A stretch of 64,000 nt of DNA from Streptomyces rubrogriseus (GTDB lineage Bacteria; Actinomycetota; Actinomycetes; Streptomycetales; Streptomycetaceae): assembly GCF_027947575.1 (NCBI RefSeq), contig NZ_CP116256.1:5828001-5892000 (forward strand), written 5' to 3'. Shown piece after piece: positions 56,101 through 64,000 of the stretch (the first letter of the stretch is position 1; every line of letters begins with the position of its first letter). Below the pieces are notes generated by a model that saw nothing but the letters and a program-made list of their open reading frames with translations, searched no databases and had not been told where the DNA came from. A program made the translations under genes and the position numbers.

Positions 56101-59100
56101 CACTCTGCTGCCGGGCACGGGCTTCGTGGAACTTGCCGTGCTGGCCGGTCAGCGCCTGGGCTGCCCGCGGGTCGAGGAGTTGACGCTGTCGGCTCCGCTG
56201 GTCCTGCCGGAGCGGGACGGCGTGCGGGTACAGCTCGTGGTCGGCGAGGCCGACGGCGCGGGCCGCCGGGCGGTCGACGTGTACGCACGTCCCGACGGCG
56301 GCGACGAGACACCCGGCGCCGTTGCCGAGGCCCGCCAGTGGACGGCTCTCGCGAAGGGCGTGCTGGCGCCCGCCGCCGGAACCGGCACGGCGGCGGACGG
56401 TCTGCCGGTCTGGCCGCCGACGGGCGCGAGTGAGGTGCCGCTCGACGGGGCCTACGACCGGCTGGCGGTCCAGGAGTACGAGTACGGTCCGGCCTTCCGG
56501 GGCCTGCGGCGGGTCTGGCGCGGCGACGGCGAGATCTACGCCGAGGTCGCCCTGCCCGAGGAGCAGCGCGCCGGCGCCGGACGGTACGTCCTGCACCCGG
56601 CCCTGCTCGACGCCGCACTGCACCCGCTGCTGCCGGGCGTCGCCGACCAGGACCGCGCGGCGCTGCTGCCGTTCGCCTGGTCCGGGGTGACCGTGCACGC
56701 GACCGGCGCCTCCGTGCTCCGCGTGCGACTGACCCTCACCGGGTCCGACGTGGCGGCGTTGACGGTGGCGGACGGAACCGGTGCCCCGGTGGCCTCGGTC
56801 GAGTCCCTGCTGCTGCGCCCGCTGTCCAAGGACGCACTGCGCGAGGCCGCCTCCACCGCCCGCGACGGACTCTTCCGCGTCGCCTGGAACACCCTGCCCG
56901 CCACCGACACCACCGCCACCGACACCACCGGCTGGGCCGTCGTCGGCGACGTGACAGTCGACGGAGCGAGCAGTTACGCCGACCTCGGCGCCGTGGCGAA
57001 CGCCGATCCCGTCCCGGGCACCGTCCTGTACGCCCCGCCCGTCCCGGACGGTGACGTGCCGGAAGCGGCCCACACCGCCCTGCGCGACGCCCTCGCCACC
57101 ACGCAGTCCTGGCTCGCCGACGAACGCACCAACGACACCACCCTCGCCGTCGTCACCCGCGGCGCCCTCGCCACCCGCGAAGGACAGCACACCGACCCCG
57201 TACAGGCCGGCCTGTGGGGCCTGCTCCGCGTCGCCCAGACCGAAAACCCCGGCCGCATCACCCTCATCGACACCGACACCGACACCATCCCCACCACCGC
57301 CCTCACCAGCCACGAACCCCAACTCGCCCTGCGCGACGACACCCTCCTCGTCCCCCGCCTGGCCCGCACCACCAACCAGCACACCGAACAGCCCCGCTGG
57401 GACCGCGGCACCGTCCTCATCACCGGCGCCACCGGCGCCCTCGGCACCGTCCTCGCCCGCCACCTCGTCACCCGGCACGGCACCCGACACCTCCTCCTCC
57501 TCAGCCGACGCGGCACCAACGCCCCCGGCGCACGAGAACTCCAGCAGGAACTCACCACCCTCGGCGCCACCGTGACCATCGCCGCCTGCGACGCCGCCGA
57601 CCGAAACGCCCTCACCTCCCTCCTCCACACCATCCCCGCCGAACACCCCCTCACCGCCGTCGTCCACACCGCCGGCACCCTCGACGACGGTCTGCTCTCC
57701 TCGCTCACCGAGGAGCGGCTCGCCGGTGTACTGCGTCCGAAGGTCGACGCGGCCTGGAACCTGCACGAACTCACCAAGGATCTCGACCTGGAGGCATTCG
57801 TCCTCTACTCCTCCGTCGCCGGCCTGATCGGCAACGCCGGCCAGGCCAACTACGGCGCCGGGAACACCTTCCTGGACGCCCTCGCCCAGCACCGCAGGGC
57901 ACTCGGACTGCCCGCCGTCTCCCTCGCCTGGGGCCTGTGGGACCAGGCCAGCACCATCAGCGGACAACTCGACCAGACCGACCTGAAGCGCATGGAGCGC
58001 ACCGGGCTGCTGCCGCTGTCGTCCGCGGACGCGATGGAGCTGTTCGACGCGGCCCCGGCCACCGGCGAAGCGGTCCTCGCGGCAACCCGGCTGAACCTGG
58101 GTGCCCTGCGCAAGCAGAGCGACGGCCCGCACCTCCTCTTCCGCGGCCTCGTCCCGGCCGCCCCGCGCCGGGCGGCCGCCGCGCAGGCCGACGGCGGTTC
58201 GTCGCTGGAGCAGCGGCTGGCTCCGCTGTCCGCGGCCGAGCGCGAGCAGGCGCTCACGGATCTCGTGCGCACCCAGGTCGCGGCGGTGCTCGGACACTCG
58301 GACCCCGGCACGATCGAGTCCGGCCGGGCCTTCCAGGAGCTGGGCTTCGACTCACTGACGGCGGTCGAACTCCGTAACCGGCTGAGCACCACGAGCGGAC
58401 TGCGCCTGCCCACCACCCTGGTCTTCGACCACCCCTCCCCCGCCGCCCTCGCCGCCCATCTCTCGGCGGAGCTGTTCGGCGAGCAGGAGTCGAACGTGCC
58501 GGCCGTGGTGGCCGCCGACTCGGCGTCCCTGGAGCCGATCGCGATCGTCGGCATGGCCTGCCGCTACCCGGGCGGGGTGTCCTCGCCCGAGGAGCTGTGG
58601 CGGCTGGTGGCGGACGGCGTGGACGCCGTCACCGAGTTCCCGGTCAACCGGGGCTGGGACCTGGAGAACCTGTACCACCCGGACCCGGACCACGTGGGGA
58701 CGACGTACGCCCGGGGCGGCGGCTTCCTGCACGACGCCGACCTGTTCGACGCGGAGTTCTTCGGGATGTCGCCGCGTGAGGCGCTCGCCGTGGATCCGCA
58801 GCAGCGGCTGCTGCTGGAGACCGCCTGGGAGACGGTCGAGAACGCCGGCATCGTCCCCGCGTCGCTGCGCGGCAGCCGCACCGGTGTGTTCACCGGCGTG
58901 ATGTACCACGACTACGGCTCCCAACTGAACACGGTCCCCGAGGACCTGGAGGGCTATCTCGCCAGCGGCAACGCCGGCAGTGTGGCTTCGGGCCGGGTCT
59001 CGTACAACCTGGGCCTGGAGGGTCCGGCGGTCACCGTGGACACGGCGTGCTCGTCGTCGCTGGTCGCCCTGCACATGGCGGCCGGGGCGCTGCGTGCCGG

Positions 59101-62100
59101 GGAGTGCGACCTCGCGCTCGCGGGCGGGGTCACCGTCATGTCGAGCCCGACTTCCTACGTGGAGTTCTCACGTCAGCGGGGTCTGTCGCCGGACGGCCGC
59201 TGCAAGCCGTTCGCGGCCGCCGCCGACGGCACCGGCTGGAGCGAGGGCGTCGGCCTGCTGCTCGTCGAGCGCCTCTCCGACGCCCGCCGCAACGGCCACC
59301 AGGTACTCGCGGTCGTCCGCGGCTCGGCCGTCAACCAGGACGGCGCCTCCAACGGCCTCACCGCACCCAACGGCCCCTCCCAGGAACGAGTCATCCGCCA
59401 GGCCCTGGCCAACGCCGGCCTGACCCCCGCCGACGTCGACGCCGTCGAAGCACACGGCACCGGCACCACCCTGGGCGACCCGATCGAGGCACAGGCACTA
59501 CTGGCCACCTACGGCCAGGAGCGGGCGGAGGGGCGTCCCCTCTACCTCGGCTCACTCAAGTCCAACATCGGACACAGCCAGGCCGCCGCCGGAGTCGGCA
59601 GCGTCATCAAGATGATCCAGGCGATGCGCCACGAAGTACTGCCCAAGACCCTGCACGTCGACGCACCGTCCCCGCACGTCGACTGGGAGACGGGGGCGGT
59701 CGAACTTCTCACCGAGGCACGGGAGTGGCAGACGTACGGCCGTCCGCGCCGCGCCGCCGTCTCGTCCTTCGGCATCAGCGGCACCAACGCCCATGTGGTG
59801 ATCGAGCAGACGGAGCCGACCGGCCGGCCCGAGCAGCCGGAGTCGGCGTCCGCCACCCCGCTGCCGGCCGTCCCGTGGGTGCTGTCGGGCCGGACCCCGG
59901 AGGCCGTGGCCGGGCAGGCGCGGCGGCTGCTGTCACACGTCGAGGCACGCCCCGAAGCGTCCCTGATGGACATCGGTCTCTCGCTGGCGGTCGGCCGGTC
60001 GCAGTTCGAGCACCGGGCGACGGTCGTCGGCGCGGACCGCGAGGAACTGCTGGCCGGGCTGCGGACGCTGGCTTCCGGTGCCACGACGCAGACAGCGGTA
60101 CGGGACACCAGGCACGCCGGGAAGACCGCGTTCCTCTTCACCGGCCAGGGCGCCCAGCACACCGGCATGGGCATGGACCTTTACGACACCTACCCCGCCT
60201 ACGCCCACGCCTTCGACACCATCGCCACCCACCTCGACCCCCACCTCGACCAACCCCTCCACCACACCATCACCACCGGCCACCACCTCCACCAGACCGG
60301 CAACACCCAACCCGCCCTCTTCGCCACCGAAGTCGCCCTCTACCGACTCCTCGAAACCTGGGGCATCACCCCCGACTACCTCACCGGACACTCCATCGGC
60401 GAACTCGCCGCCGCCCACATCTCCGGCATCCTCACCCTCCAAGACGCCTGCACCCTCGTCACCGCCCGCGCCCGCCTCATGCAAAACCTCCCCACCACCG
60501 GCACCATGATCGCCCTCCAAGCCACCGAAGAAGAAATACTCCCCCACCTCACCGGACACGAACACCACCTCACCATCGCCGCCATCAACAGCCCCACCTC
60601 CCTCGTCATCTCCGGCAACCAAACCGCCGCCAACCACATAGCCGCCAAACTCACCGAACAAGGCAGAAAAACCAAAACCCTCACCGTCTCCCACGCCTTC
60701 CACTCCCCCCACATGGACGGCATGCTCCACGACTTCCACCACACCGCCGCCCAACTCACCTACCACCAACCCACCATCCCCATCGTCTCCACCCTCACCG
60801 GAAACCTCGCCACCCACAACGACCTCCGCACCCCCACCTACTGGACCGACCAACTCCGCAACACCGTCCGCTACACCCAAGCCCTCCACACCCTCCACAC
60901 CGCCGGCGTCACCACCTACACCGAAATCGGCCCCGACGCCACCCTCACCCCCCTCACCCAGCAAACCCTCGACAACACCACCGCCATCCCCCTCCTCCGC
61001 CACAACCACCCCGAAACCCACACCCTCCTCACCGCCATCAGCCGACTCCACAACCGCGGCATCCCCATCAACTGGAACCACCTCTTCACCAACACCCACG
61101 CCACACACACCCCCCTACCCACCTACGCCTTCCAACACGAACGGTTCTGGCTGAAGGGGTCGGCGCAGTCCGGCGACGCGGGCCAGGGGCTCACTCCGAC
61201 GGGTCATCCGCTGCTGGGTGCCGCGGTCACCGTCGCGGGCGCCGATCAGGTGCTGTTCACCAGTCGGCTGTCGCTGCGCAGCCATCCGTGGTTGGCCGAG
61301 CAGGCGGTGTTCGACGCGCCCGTACTGCCCGTCTCCGCCCTGGTGGAGCTGGCCCTCCGTGCGGGCGACGAACTGGGCGTCCCGGGCGGGCTCGCGGAGC
61401 TGGACCTGCGCGCGCCGGTCGTTCTGCCCGAACAGGGTTCTCTGCAGCTCCAGTTGGGCGTGGGTCCGACGGACGAGGCCGGACGGCGGCCGTTCACCCT
61501 GCACAGCAGGCCGGACGACTCGGACGCTCCCTGGAAGGTGCACGCCCATGGCGCCTTCGAGTCCGTGGACGGCGGTGCCACGCCCACCGGTCCGTCGCCG
61601 GACGCGGACGCGACCGATGTGCGGCTGGCCGAGGAGCTGTTGCCGGACGCCGCCCGCTACGAGCTGCATCCGGCCCTGCTGGAGGCGGCGGTCATGGTGG
61701 CTGCGGGGACCGGGGAGGCCGGTACCACGCCGGTACCGGCCCACTGGCGGGGCGTGCGGCTGCACGCGTCGGGTGCCACCGCCGTACGGGTCCGGGTCGG
61801 CGTCCCGGACGAGAACGGTGTCACCGTGCTGCTGTCCGACGCCGCAGGGCAGCCTGTCGTCACGGTCGAGAGGCTGACCTTCCGGGATGTCCCGGACGCC
61901 GAGTTCGCGGTGGCCTCCGAGGCCGGCCGGCCGCTGTTCCGGCTCGACTGGGACCGGACCGCGCTGCCGGAGCCCGCTTCTCCGGTGCGCTGGGGTGTCC
62001 TCGGTGACGGCGTCCGGTTCGACGGACCGGCCGACGACATCGTGGCGTTCGAGGATGTGGCGGCCGTCGGCAAGGCGGCCGAAGCGGGCGAAGCAGCCGG

Positions 62101-63877
62101 TACCGGCGCCCCGGTGGACGCGGTGCTGGCCAGGGTGACGTCCGAGGGGGCCGGCGACGCGCCGACGGCCGCGCACACGGCTGCGCGCCGTGCGCTGGAC
62201 CTCGTACAGGACTGGCTGGCCGACGACCGTCTCGACACCACCCGGCTGGTGGTGGCGACACGAGGAGCGGTGCGCGCCGATGGGGAGGAAGGCGCCCCGG
62301 ACGTCGGCGCGGCCACCGTCTGGGGGCTGCTGCGCTCGGCGCAGGCGGAGGCCCCCGACCGGATCGTGCTCGTCGACCTGGACCACGCCGACGCGGGCAC
62401 GGCACCGTCGGTGTCGCCTGCCTCGCTGTCCGCGCTCGTCGCGTCGGGCGAGCCGCAGGCGGCGCTGCGCGGCGGCGAGACCCTCCTGCCGCGGCTGCGC
62501 CGGCTGCCGTCGGAGGCGTCCGACACCTCCCCGGCCGAACCGGTCTGGGACCCGGAGGGCACCGTGGTCGTCACCGGTGGTACGGGCGCGCTCGGCAGTC
62601 TGTTCGCCCGGCATCTGGTCACCGAGCACGGAGTACGCAACCTGCTGCTGCTCAGCCTGCGGGGCCAGGAGGCGCCGGGGGCCGGCGAGCTGATCGCCGA
62701 CCTCGCCGCGCTCGGCGCCCGGGTCACCGTACGGGCCGTGGACGTCGCCGACCGGGACGCGCTCGCCGCCGTCCTGGCCACGGTGCCGGACGGCCACCCG
62801 CTCACCGGCGTGGTGCACGCTGCGGGCGTCCTGGACAACGGCCTGGTCTCCGCGCAGACGCCGGAGAGCCTGGCCACCGTGCTGCGGCCCAAAGCGGACG
62901 CGGCCTGGCATCTGCACGAGCTGACGAAGGACATGGACCTGTCGGCGTTCGTGCTGTTCTCGTCGAGCGTGGGCGTCGTCGGCGGGCCCGGCCAGTCCAA
63001 CTATGCGGCGGCCAACGCCTTCCTCGACGCGCTCGCCGAGCACCGGGCGCGGCTGGGTCTCCCCGCGACGTCGCTCGCCTGGGGACTGTGGGACCTCGGC
63101 CACGGGATCAACGCGGGCCTGGACGCCAACGACCTCAAGCGGTTCGGCCGGGAGGGGTTCCGCCAGATCTCGCCCGAGGCGGGCACGGCGCTGTTCGACG
63201 CGGCACTGGACGGTTCCGCGGCGACGGTGGTGGCCCTGCCGGCCGACCTGTCCGTGATGCGGGCGCACGGCCGTGTCCCGGCGGTCTTCGGCGCTCTGGT
63301 GAGGGTGCCGAACCGGCGCACCGCCCAGTCGGGGACGGTCGCGGCGGAGTCGTTCGCGCAGCGCCTGGCCGGGCTGTCCGTACCGGAGCGGCGGCAGGCG
63401 GCCCTGGACCTGGTGCGGGCCGAGGTCGCCGCCGCGCTGGGGCACTCGGGACCGGACGCCGTGTCGGCCGAGCGCGCCTTCCAGGAGATGGGCTTCGACT
63501 CGATGACCGCGGTCGAGCTGCGCAACCGGCTCATCGCCGCGAGCGGGGCACGGCTCGCCGCCGCGGTGGTCTTCGACCACCCGACCCCGCAGGCCCTCGC
63601 CGAGCATCTGCTCGGCGAGGTGGCACCCGAGGGCGCCGGCGACCCCGCACAGCCGCTGATGTCCGAGCTGGACCGGCTGGAGGCGTCGCTGGCGGCACTC
63701 GCCGACGACGGCCGCACCCGGTCCGCGGTCTCCGTTCGGCTGCAGACGATCCTGTCCCGGCTCAACGAGGCCGCCGGACCGGACGAGAGTTCCGACGTGG
63801 TGAGCAGTCTCGATACCGCGTCGGCCGACGACCTCTTCGACTTCATCGACAACCAGCTCGGACGATCGGCGAACTGA
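53165..63877 (+). CDS. cpkB: Type I PKS CpkB: modules 3 and 4
   Basis: GTG 53165 after GGGAGCTG; 3570 residues. An N-terminal docking coiled coil ([20 protein letters not shown]) pairs with CpkA. Module 3: KS (53.26-54.55 kb, DTACSSS), AT (54.89-55.93 kb, GHSIGE, HAFHS, malonyl), DH (55.99-56.82 kb, [10 protein letters not shown] and [11 protein letters not shown] intact), KR ([24 protein letters not shown]), ACP ([10 protein letters not shown]). Module 4: KS (58.53-59.81 kb, DTACSSS), AT (60.12-61.15 kb, malonyl), a degenerate DH (61.2-61.9 kb), KR (62.56-63.12 kb, [24 protein letters not shown]) and ACP ([10 protein letters not shown]). The end is a docking domain for CpkC. Prediction: a double bond from module 3 and a retained hydroxyl from module 4. 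Confidence 0.95.
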   Translation: MANEQELREYLKRAIADARDARRRLREAEDKAHEPIAIIGMACRYPGGVATPEDLWRLVDDGVDAVGGFPANRGWDLERLYDPDPDAAGTSYTTEGGFLHGADEFDPEFFGMSPREALAVDPQQRLLLETTWEAFERAGLDPASLRGSRTGVFTGLMYNDYGSRPNLPAEGNEGYLFSGSAGSIASGRLAYTFGLEGPTVTVDTACSSSLVALHMAAGALRAGECDLALAGGAAVMSTPTAFVEFSRLRGLAPDGRCKSFSEHADGTGWAEGVGLLLVEKLSDARRNGHRVLAVVRGSAVNQDGASNGLTAPNGPSQERVIRQALAHSGLTPADVDAVEAHGTGTSLGDPIEAEALLATYGQERAEGRPLYLGSLKSNIGHSQAAAGVGGIIKMVQAIRHGVLPATLHSAERSSRVDWEAGAVELLTEARPWPETGAPRRAGVSSFGFGGTNAHVVIEQAVEPTDEDARDGDEPTSEAPAQANVPAPPVLPWVLSGRTREAVTAQARRLLSYATEHEEVEPAHVAQSLIHDRSVFDHRAVVVGADREELLTGLQALADGRPTPTNVVQDTKHTGKTAFLFTGQGAQHTGMGMDLYHTYPAYAHAFDTIATHLDPHLDQPLHHTITTGHHLHQTGNTQPALFATEVALYRLLETWGITPDYLTGHSIGELAAAHISGILTLQDACTLVTARARLMQNLPTTGTMIALQATEEEILPHLTGHEHHLTIAAINSPTSLVISGNQTAANHIAAKLTEQGRKTKTLTVSHAFHSPHMDGMLHDFHHTAAQLTYHQPTIPIVSTLTGNLATHNDLRTPTYWTDQLRNTVRYTQALHTLHTAGVTTYTEIGPDATLTPLTTNTIGDTDGTAAIATLRAGRPEPRQVLAAVGELYARGRRVDWDAFFGGRPGRSVSVDLPTYAFQRDRYWLDVTEAAADASGLGLTPTDHPILGATLDLADGEQTVFTSRLSLRTHPWLADHTVAGTTLLPGTGFVELAVLAGQRLGCPRVEELTLSAPLVLPERDGVRVQLVVGEADGAGRRAVDVYARPDGGDETPGAVAEARQWTALAKGVLAPAAGTGTAADGLPVWPPTGASEVPLDGAYDRLAVQEYEYGPAFRGLRRVWRGDGEIYAEVALPEEQRAGAGRYVLHPALLDAALHPLLPGVADQDRAALLPFAWSGVTVHATGASVLRVRLTLTGSDVAALTVADGTGAPVASVESLLLRPLSKDALREAASTARDGLFRVAWNTLPATDTTATDTTGWAVVGDVTVDGASSYADLGAVANADPVPGTVLYAPPVPDGDVPEAAHTALRDALATTQSWLADERTNDTTLAVVTRGALATREGQHTDPVQAGLWGLLRVAQTENPGRITLIDTDTDTIPTTALTSHEPQLALRDDTLLVPRLARTTNQHTEQPRWDRGTVLITGATGALGTVLARHLVTRHGTRHLLLLSRRGTNAPGARELQQELTTLGATVTIAACDAADRNALTSLLHTIPAEHPLTAVVHTAGTLDDGLLSSLTEERLAGVLRPKVDAAWNLHELTKDLDLEAFVLYSSVAGLIGNAGQANYGAGNTFLDALAQHRRALGLPAVSLAWGLWDQASTISGQLDQTDLKRMERTGLLPLSSADAMELFDAAPATGEAVLAATRLNLGALRKQSDGPHLLFRGLVPAAPRRAAAAQADGGSSLEQRLAPLSAAEREQALTDLVRTQVAAVLGHSDPGTIESGRAFQELGFDSLTAVELRNRLSTTSGLRLPTTLVFDHPSPAALAAHLSAELFGEQESNVPAVVAADSASLEPIAIVGMACRYPGGVSSPEELWRLVADGVDAVTEFPVNRGWDLENLYHPDPDHVGTTYARGGGFLHDADLFDAEFFGMSPREALAVDPQQRLLLETAWETVENAGIVPASLRGSRTGVFTGVMYHDYGSQLNTVPEDLEGYLASGNAGSVASGRVSYNLGLEGPAVTVDTACSSSLVALHMAAGALRAGECDLALAGGVTVMSSPTSYVEFSRQRGLSPDGRCKPFAAAADGTGWSEGVGLLLVERLSDARRNGHQVLAVVRGSAVNQDGASNGLTAPNGPSQERVIRQALANAGLTPADVDAVEAHGTGTTLGDPIEAQALLATYGQERAEGRPLYLGSLKSNIGHSQAAAGVGSVIKMIQAMRHEVLPKTLHVDAPSPHVDWETGAVELLTEAREWQTYGRPRRAAVSSFGISGTNAHVVIEQTEPTGRPEQPESASATPLPAVPWVLSGRTPEAVAGQARRLLSHVEARPEASLMDIGLSLAVGRSQFEHRATVVGADREELLAGLRTLASGATTQTAVRDTRHAGKTAFLFTGQGAQHTGMGMDLYDTYPAYAHAFDTIATHLDPHLDQPLHHTITTGHHLHQTGNTQPALFATEVALYRLLETWGITPDYLTGHSIGELAAAHISGILTLQDACTLVTARARLMQNLPTTGTMIALQATEEEILPHLTGHEHHLTIAAINSPTSLVISGNQTAANHIAAKLTEQGRKTKTLTVSHAFHSPHMDGMLHDFHHTAAQLTYHQPTIPIVSTLTGNLATHNDLRTPTYWTDQLRNTVRYTQALHTLHTAGVTTYTEIGPDATLTPLTQQTLDNTTAIPLLRHNHPETHTLLTAISRLHNRGIPINWNHLFTNTHATHTPLPTYAFQHERFWLKGSAQSGDAGQGLTPTGHPLLGAAVTVAGADQVLFTSRLSLRSHPWLAEQAVFDAPVLPVSALVELALRAGDELGVPGGLAELDLRAPVVLPEQGSLQLQLGVGPTDEAGRRPFTLHSRPDDSDAPWKVHAHGAFESVDGGATPTGPSPDADATDVRLAEELLPDAARYELHPALLEAAVMVAAGTGEAGTTPVPAHWRGVRLHASGATAVRVRVGVPDENGVTVLLSDAAGQPVVTVERLTFRDVPDAEFAVASEAGRPLFRLDWDRTALPEPASPVRWGVLGDGVRFDGPADDIVAFEDVAAVGKAAEAGEAAGTGAPVDAVLARVTSEGAGDAPTAAHTAARRALDLVQDWLADDRLDTTRLVVATRGAVRADGEEGAPDVGAATVWGLLRSAQAEAPDRIVLVDLDHADAGTAPSVSPASLSALVASGEPQAALRGGETLLPRLRRLPSEASDTSPAEPVWDPEGTVVVTGGTGALGSLFARHLVTEHGVRNLLLLSLRGQEAPGAGELIADLAALGARVTVRAVDVADRDALAAVLATVPDGHPLTGVVHAAGVLDNGLVSAQTPESLATVLRPKADAAWHLHELTKDMDLSAFVLFSSSVGVVGGPGQSNYAAANAFLDALAEHRARLGLPATSLAWGLWDLGHGINAGLDANDLKRFGREGFRQISPEAGTALFDAALDGSAATVVALPADLSVMRAHGRVPAVFGALVRVPNRRTAQSGTVAAESFAQRLAGLSVPERRQAALDLVRAEVAAALGHSGPDAVSAERAFQEMGFDSMTAVELRNRLIAASGARLAAAVVFDHPTPQALAEHLLGEVAPEGAGDPAQPLMSELDRLEASLAALADDGRTRSAVSVRLQTILSRLNEAAGPDESSDVVSSLDTASADDLFDFIDNQLGRSAN
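54884..55723 (+). repeat. AT3 copy of an 840-bp near-identical AT block
   Basis: Matches 60119-60958 (AT4) at an offset of exactly 5235 bases, with only a few differences near the 5' end. The block has a distinct composition: the coding strand is C-rich and G-poor, with codons CTC, ACC, CAC, CCC and even CAA, GAA and AAA, unlike the CTG/GCG/GAG style of flanking DNA. Confidence 0.88.
56483..57985 (+). repeat. DH3-KR3 copy of the 1.5-kb inter-module repeat
   Basis: Partner of 50770-52284 in module 2; after the linker the offset settles at 5701 bases. Differences cluster in the DH-KR linker (about 56720-56755 and 56975-57035). The KR core is almost base-for-base identical. Confidence 0.85.
59291..59694 (+). 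repeat. KS4 copy of the 404-bp KS block
   Basis: Partner of 48361-48764 in KS2. The block ends at the same codon in both copies (WETG), after which the sequences diverge. Confidence 0.85.
60119..60958 (+). repeat. AT4 copy of the 840-bp AT block
   Basis: Partner of 54884-55723. Beyond the shared block the same unusual C-rich style continues to about 61140 (ending near [12 protein letters not shown]), where the flanking codon style returns abruptly. Confidence 0.88.
61205..61890 (+). other. Degenerate dehydratase domain of module 4
   Basis: The HxxxGxxxxP catalytic motif reads [10 protein letters not shown]: the histidine is Gln2713 and the glycine is Asp. The second catalytic residue in HPALLDxxL is Glu2840. 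The domain is about 50 residues shorter than DH1-DH3 and lacks the YGPAF segment. It should be inactive, leaving the beta-hydroxyl made by KR4. Confidence 0.85.
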
Positions 63878-63933
63878 TGGTCCCCGACCCCGAATTCCGC
63901 CCCCATCCGGCTCTCAGGAGAAGTTGATTACGC

Positions 63934-64000
63934 ATGTCCAACGAACAGAAGATGGTCGAGTACCTCAAGTGGGTGACGACCGACCTGCAGAAGGCACGGC
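63934..64000 (+). CDS. cpkC: Type I PKS CpkC, 5' end only
   Basis: ATG 63934 with CAGGAG 13 bases upstream, 56 bases after the cpkB stop; the window ends after 22 codons. MSNEQKMVEYLKWVTTDLQKAR is an N-terminal docking coiled coil of the same class as that of CpkB. In the S. coelicolor cluster the next protein carries the last extension module and a terminal reductase that releases the chain as an aldehyde. Nothing beyond the docking helix can be seen here. Confidence 0.85.
   Translation, partial: MSNEQKMVEYLKWVTTDLQKAR

Noticed and set aside
54884..60958. AT3 and AT4 repeat as a transposable element
   Set aside because: No terminal inverted repeats, target duplication or transposase; boundaries fall within AT-domain coding sequence, as in gene conversion.
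1..64000. tRNA, rRNA, riboswitch, integrase, attachment sites or insertion sequences
   Set aside because: None recognised by eye on either strand; a covariance-model search was not possible here.

Overview
This is very GC-rich DNA with Streptomyces-type codon use (C or G at nearly every third position, GTG and TTG starts, many 4-base ATGA/GTGA gene overlaps). The right two thirds is a type I polyketide cluster whose gene order, strands and regulatory DNA match the coelimycin (cpk) cluster of Streptomyces coelicolor. The leader in front of the large SARP gene reads as the kasO/cpkO promoter, with both ScbR-type operators at the expected distances. The source is therefore probably a Streptomyces of, or close to, the S. 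coelicolor group. I identified it from recalled sequence and synteny, not from a search.

Layout. (1) 1-5.8 kb: an aromatic-catabolism operon of two FAH-family enzymes, a cyclase-family hydrolase, an FAD hydroxylase, an ACMSD-like decarboxylase and an extradiol dioxygenase. (2) 5.9-9.1 kb: a MarR regulator divergent from a DUF385 (F420-type) protein, then a Tat-exported family 3 glycoside hydrolase. (3) 9.2-12.5 kb: an XRE-TetR fusion regulator and a three-gene set (BKACE, carnitine-type dehydrogenase, hotdog thioesterase) fitting carnitine breakdown. (4) 12.4-14.4 kb: an ABC exporter. (5) 14.6-22.8 kb: a GntR regulator, a secreted M9 collagenase and a five-gene trans-4-hydroxyproline operon. 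All three promoters carry a related 16-bp motif, which suggests one collagen-scavenging regulon. (6) 22.9-64 kb: the cpk cluster.

The cpk cluster. Regulators are cpkN (SARP), scbR2 (pseudo-butyrolactone receptor) and cpkO (SARP). Precursor supply and editing come from cpkK/cpkL (carboxylase beta and epsilon) and scoT (type II thioesterase). Tailoring and export come from cpkJ, cpkI, cpkH, cpkG, cpkF, cpkE and cpkD. The synthase is cpkA (KSQ loading module, modules 1 and 2), cpkB (modules 3 and 4) and the first codons of cpkC. Every AT has the malonyl-type HAFH motif. Modules 1-3 carry KR and an intact DH; the module 4 DH has lost its catalytic residues. In S. coelicolor the finished chain is released as an aldehyde, aminated by CpkG and oxidised by flavoenzymes.

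Notable oddities: an apparent single-base frameshift in cpkA between DH1 and KR1; a dead, shortened DH4; long near-identical repeats between modules, including an 840-bp AT block with unusual C-rich, G-poor codons; and a possible 18-codon ORF between cpkH and cpkO. No tRNA, rRNA, CRISPR array or insertion sequence was seen.
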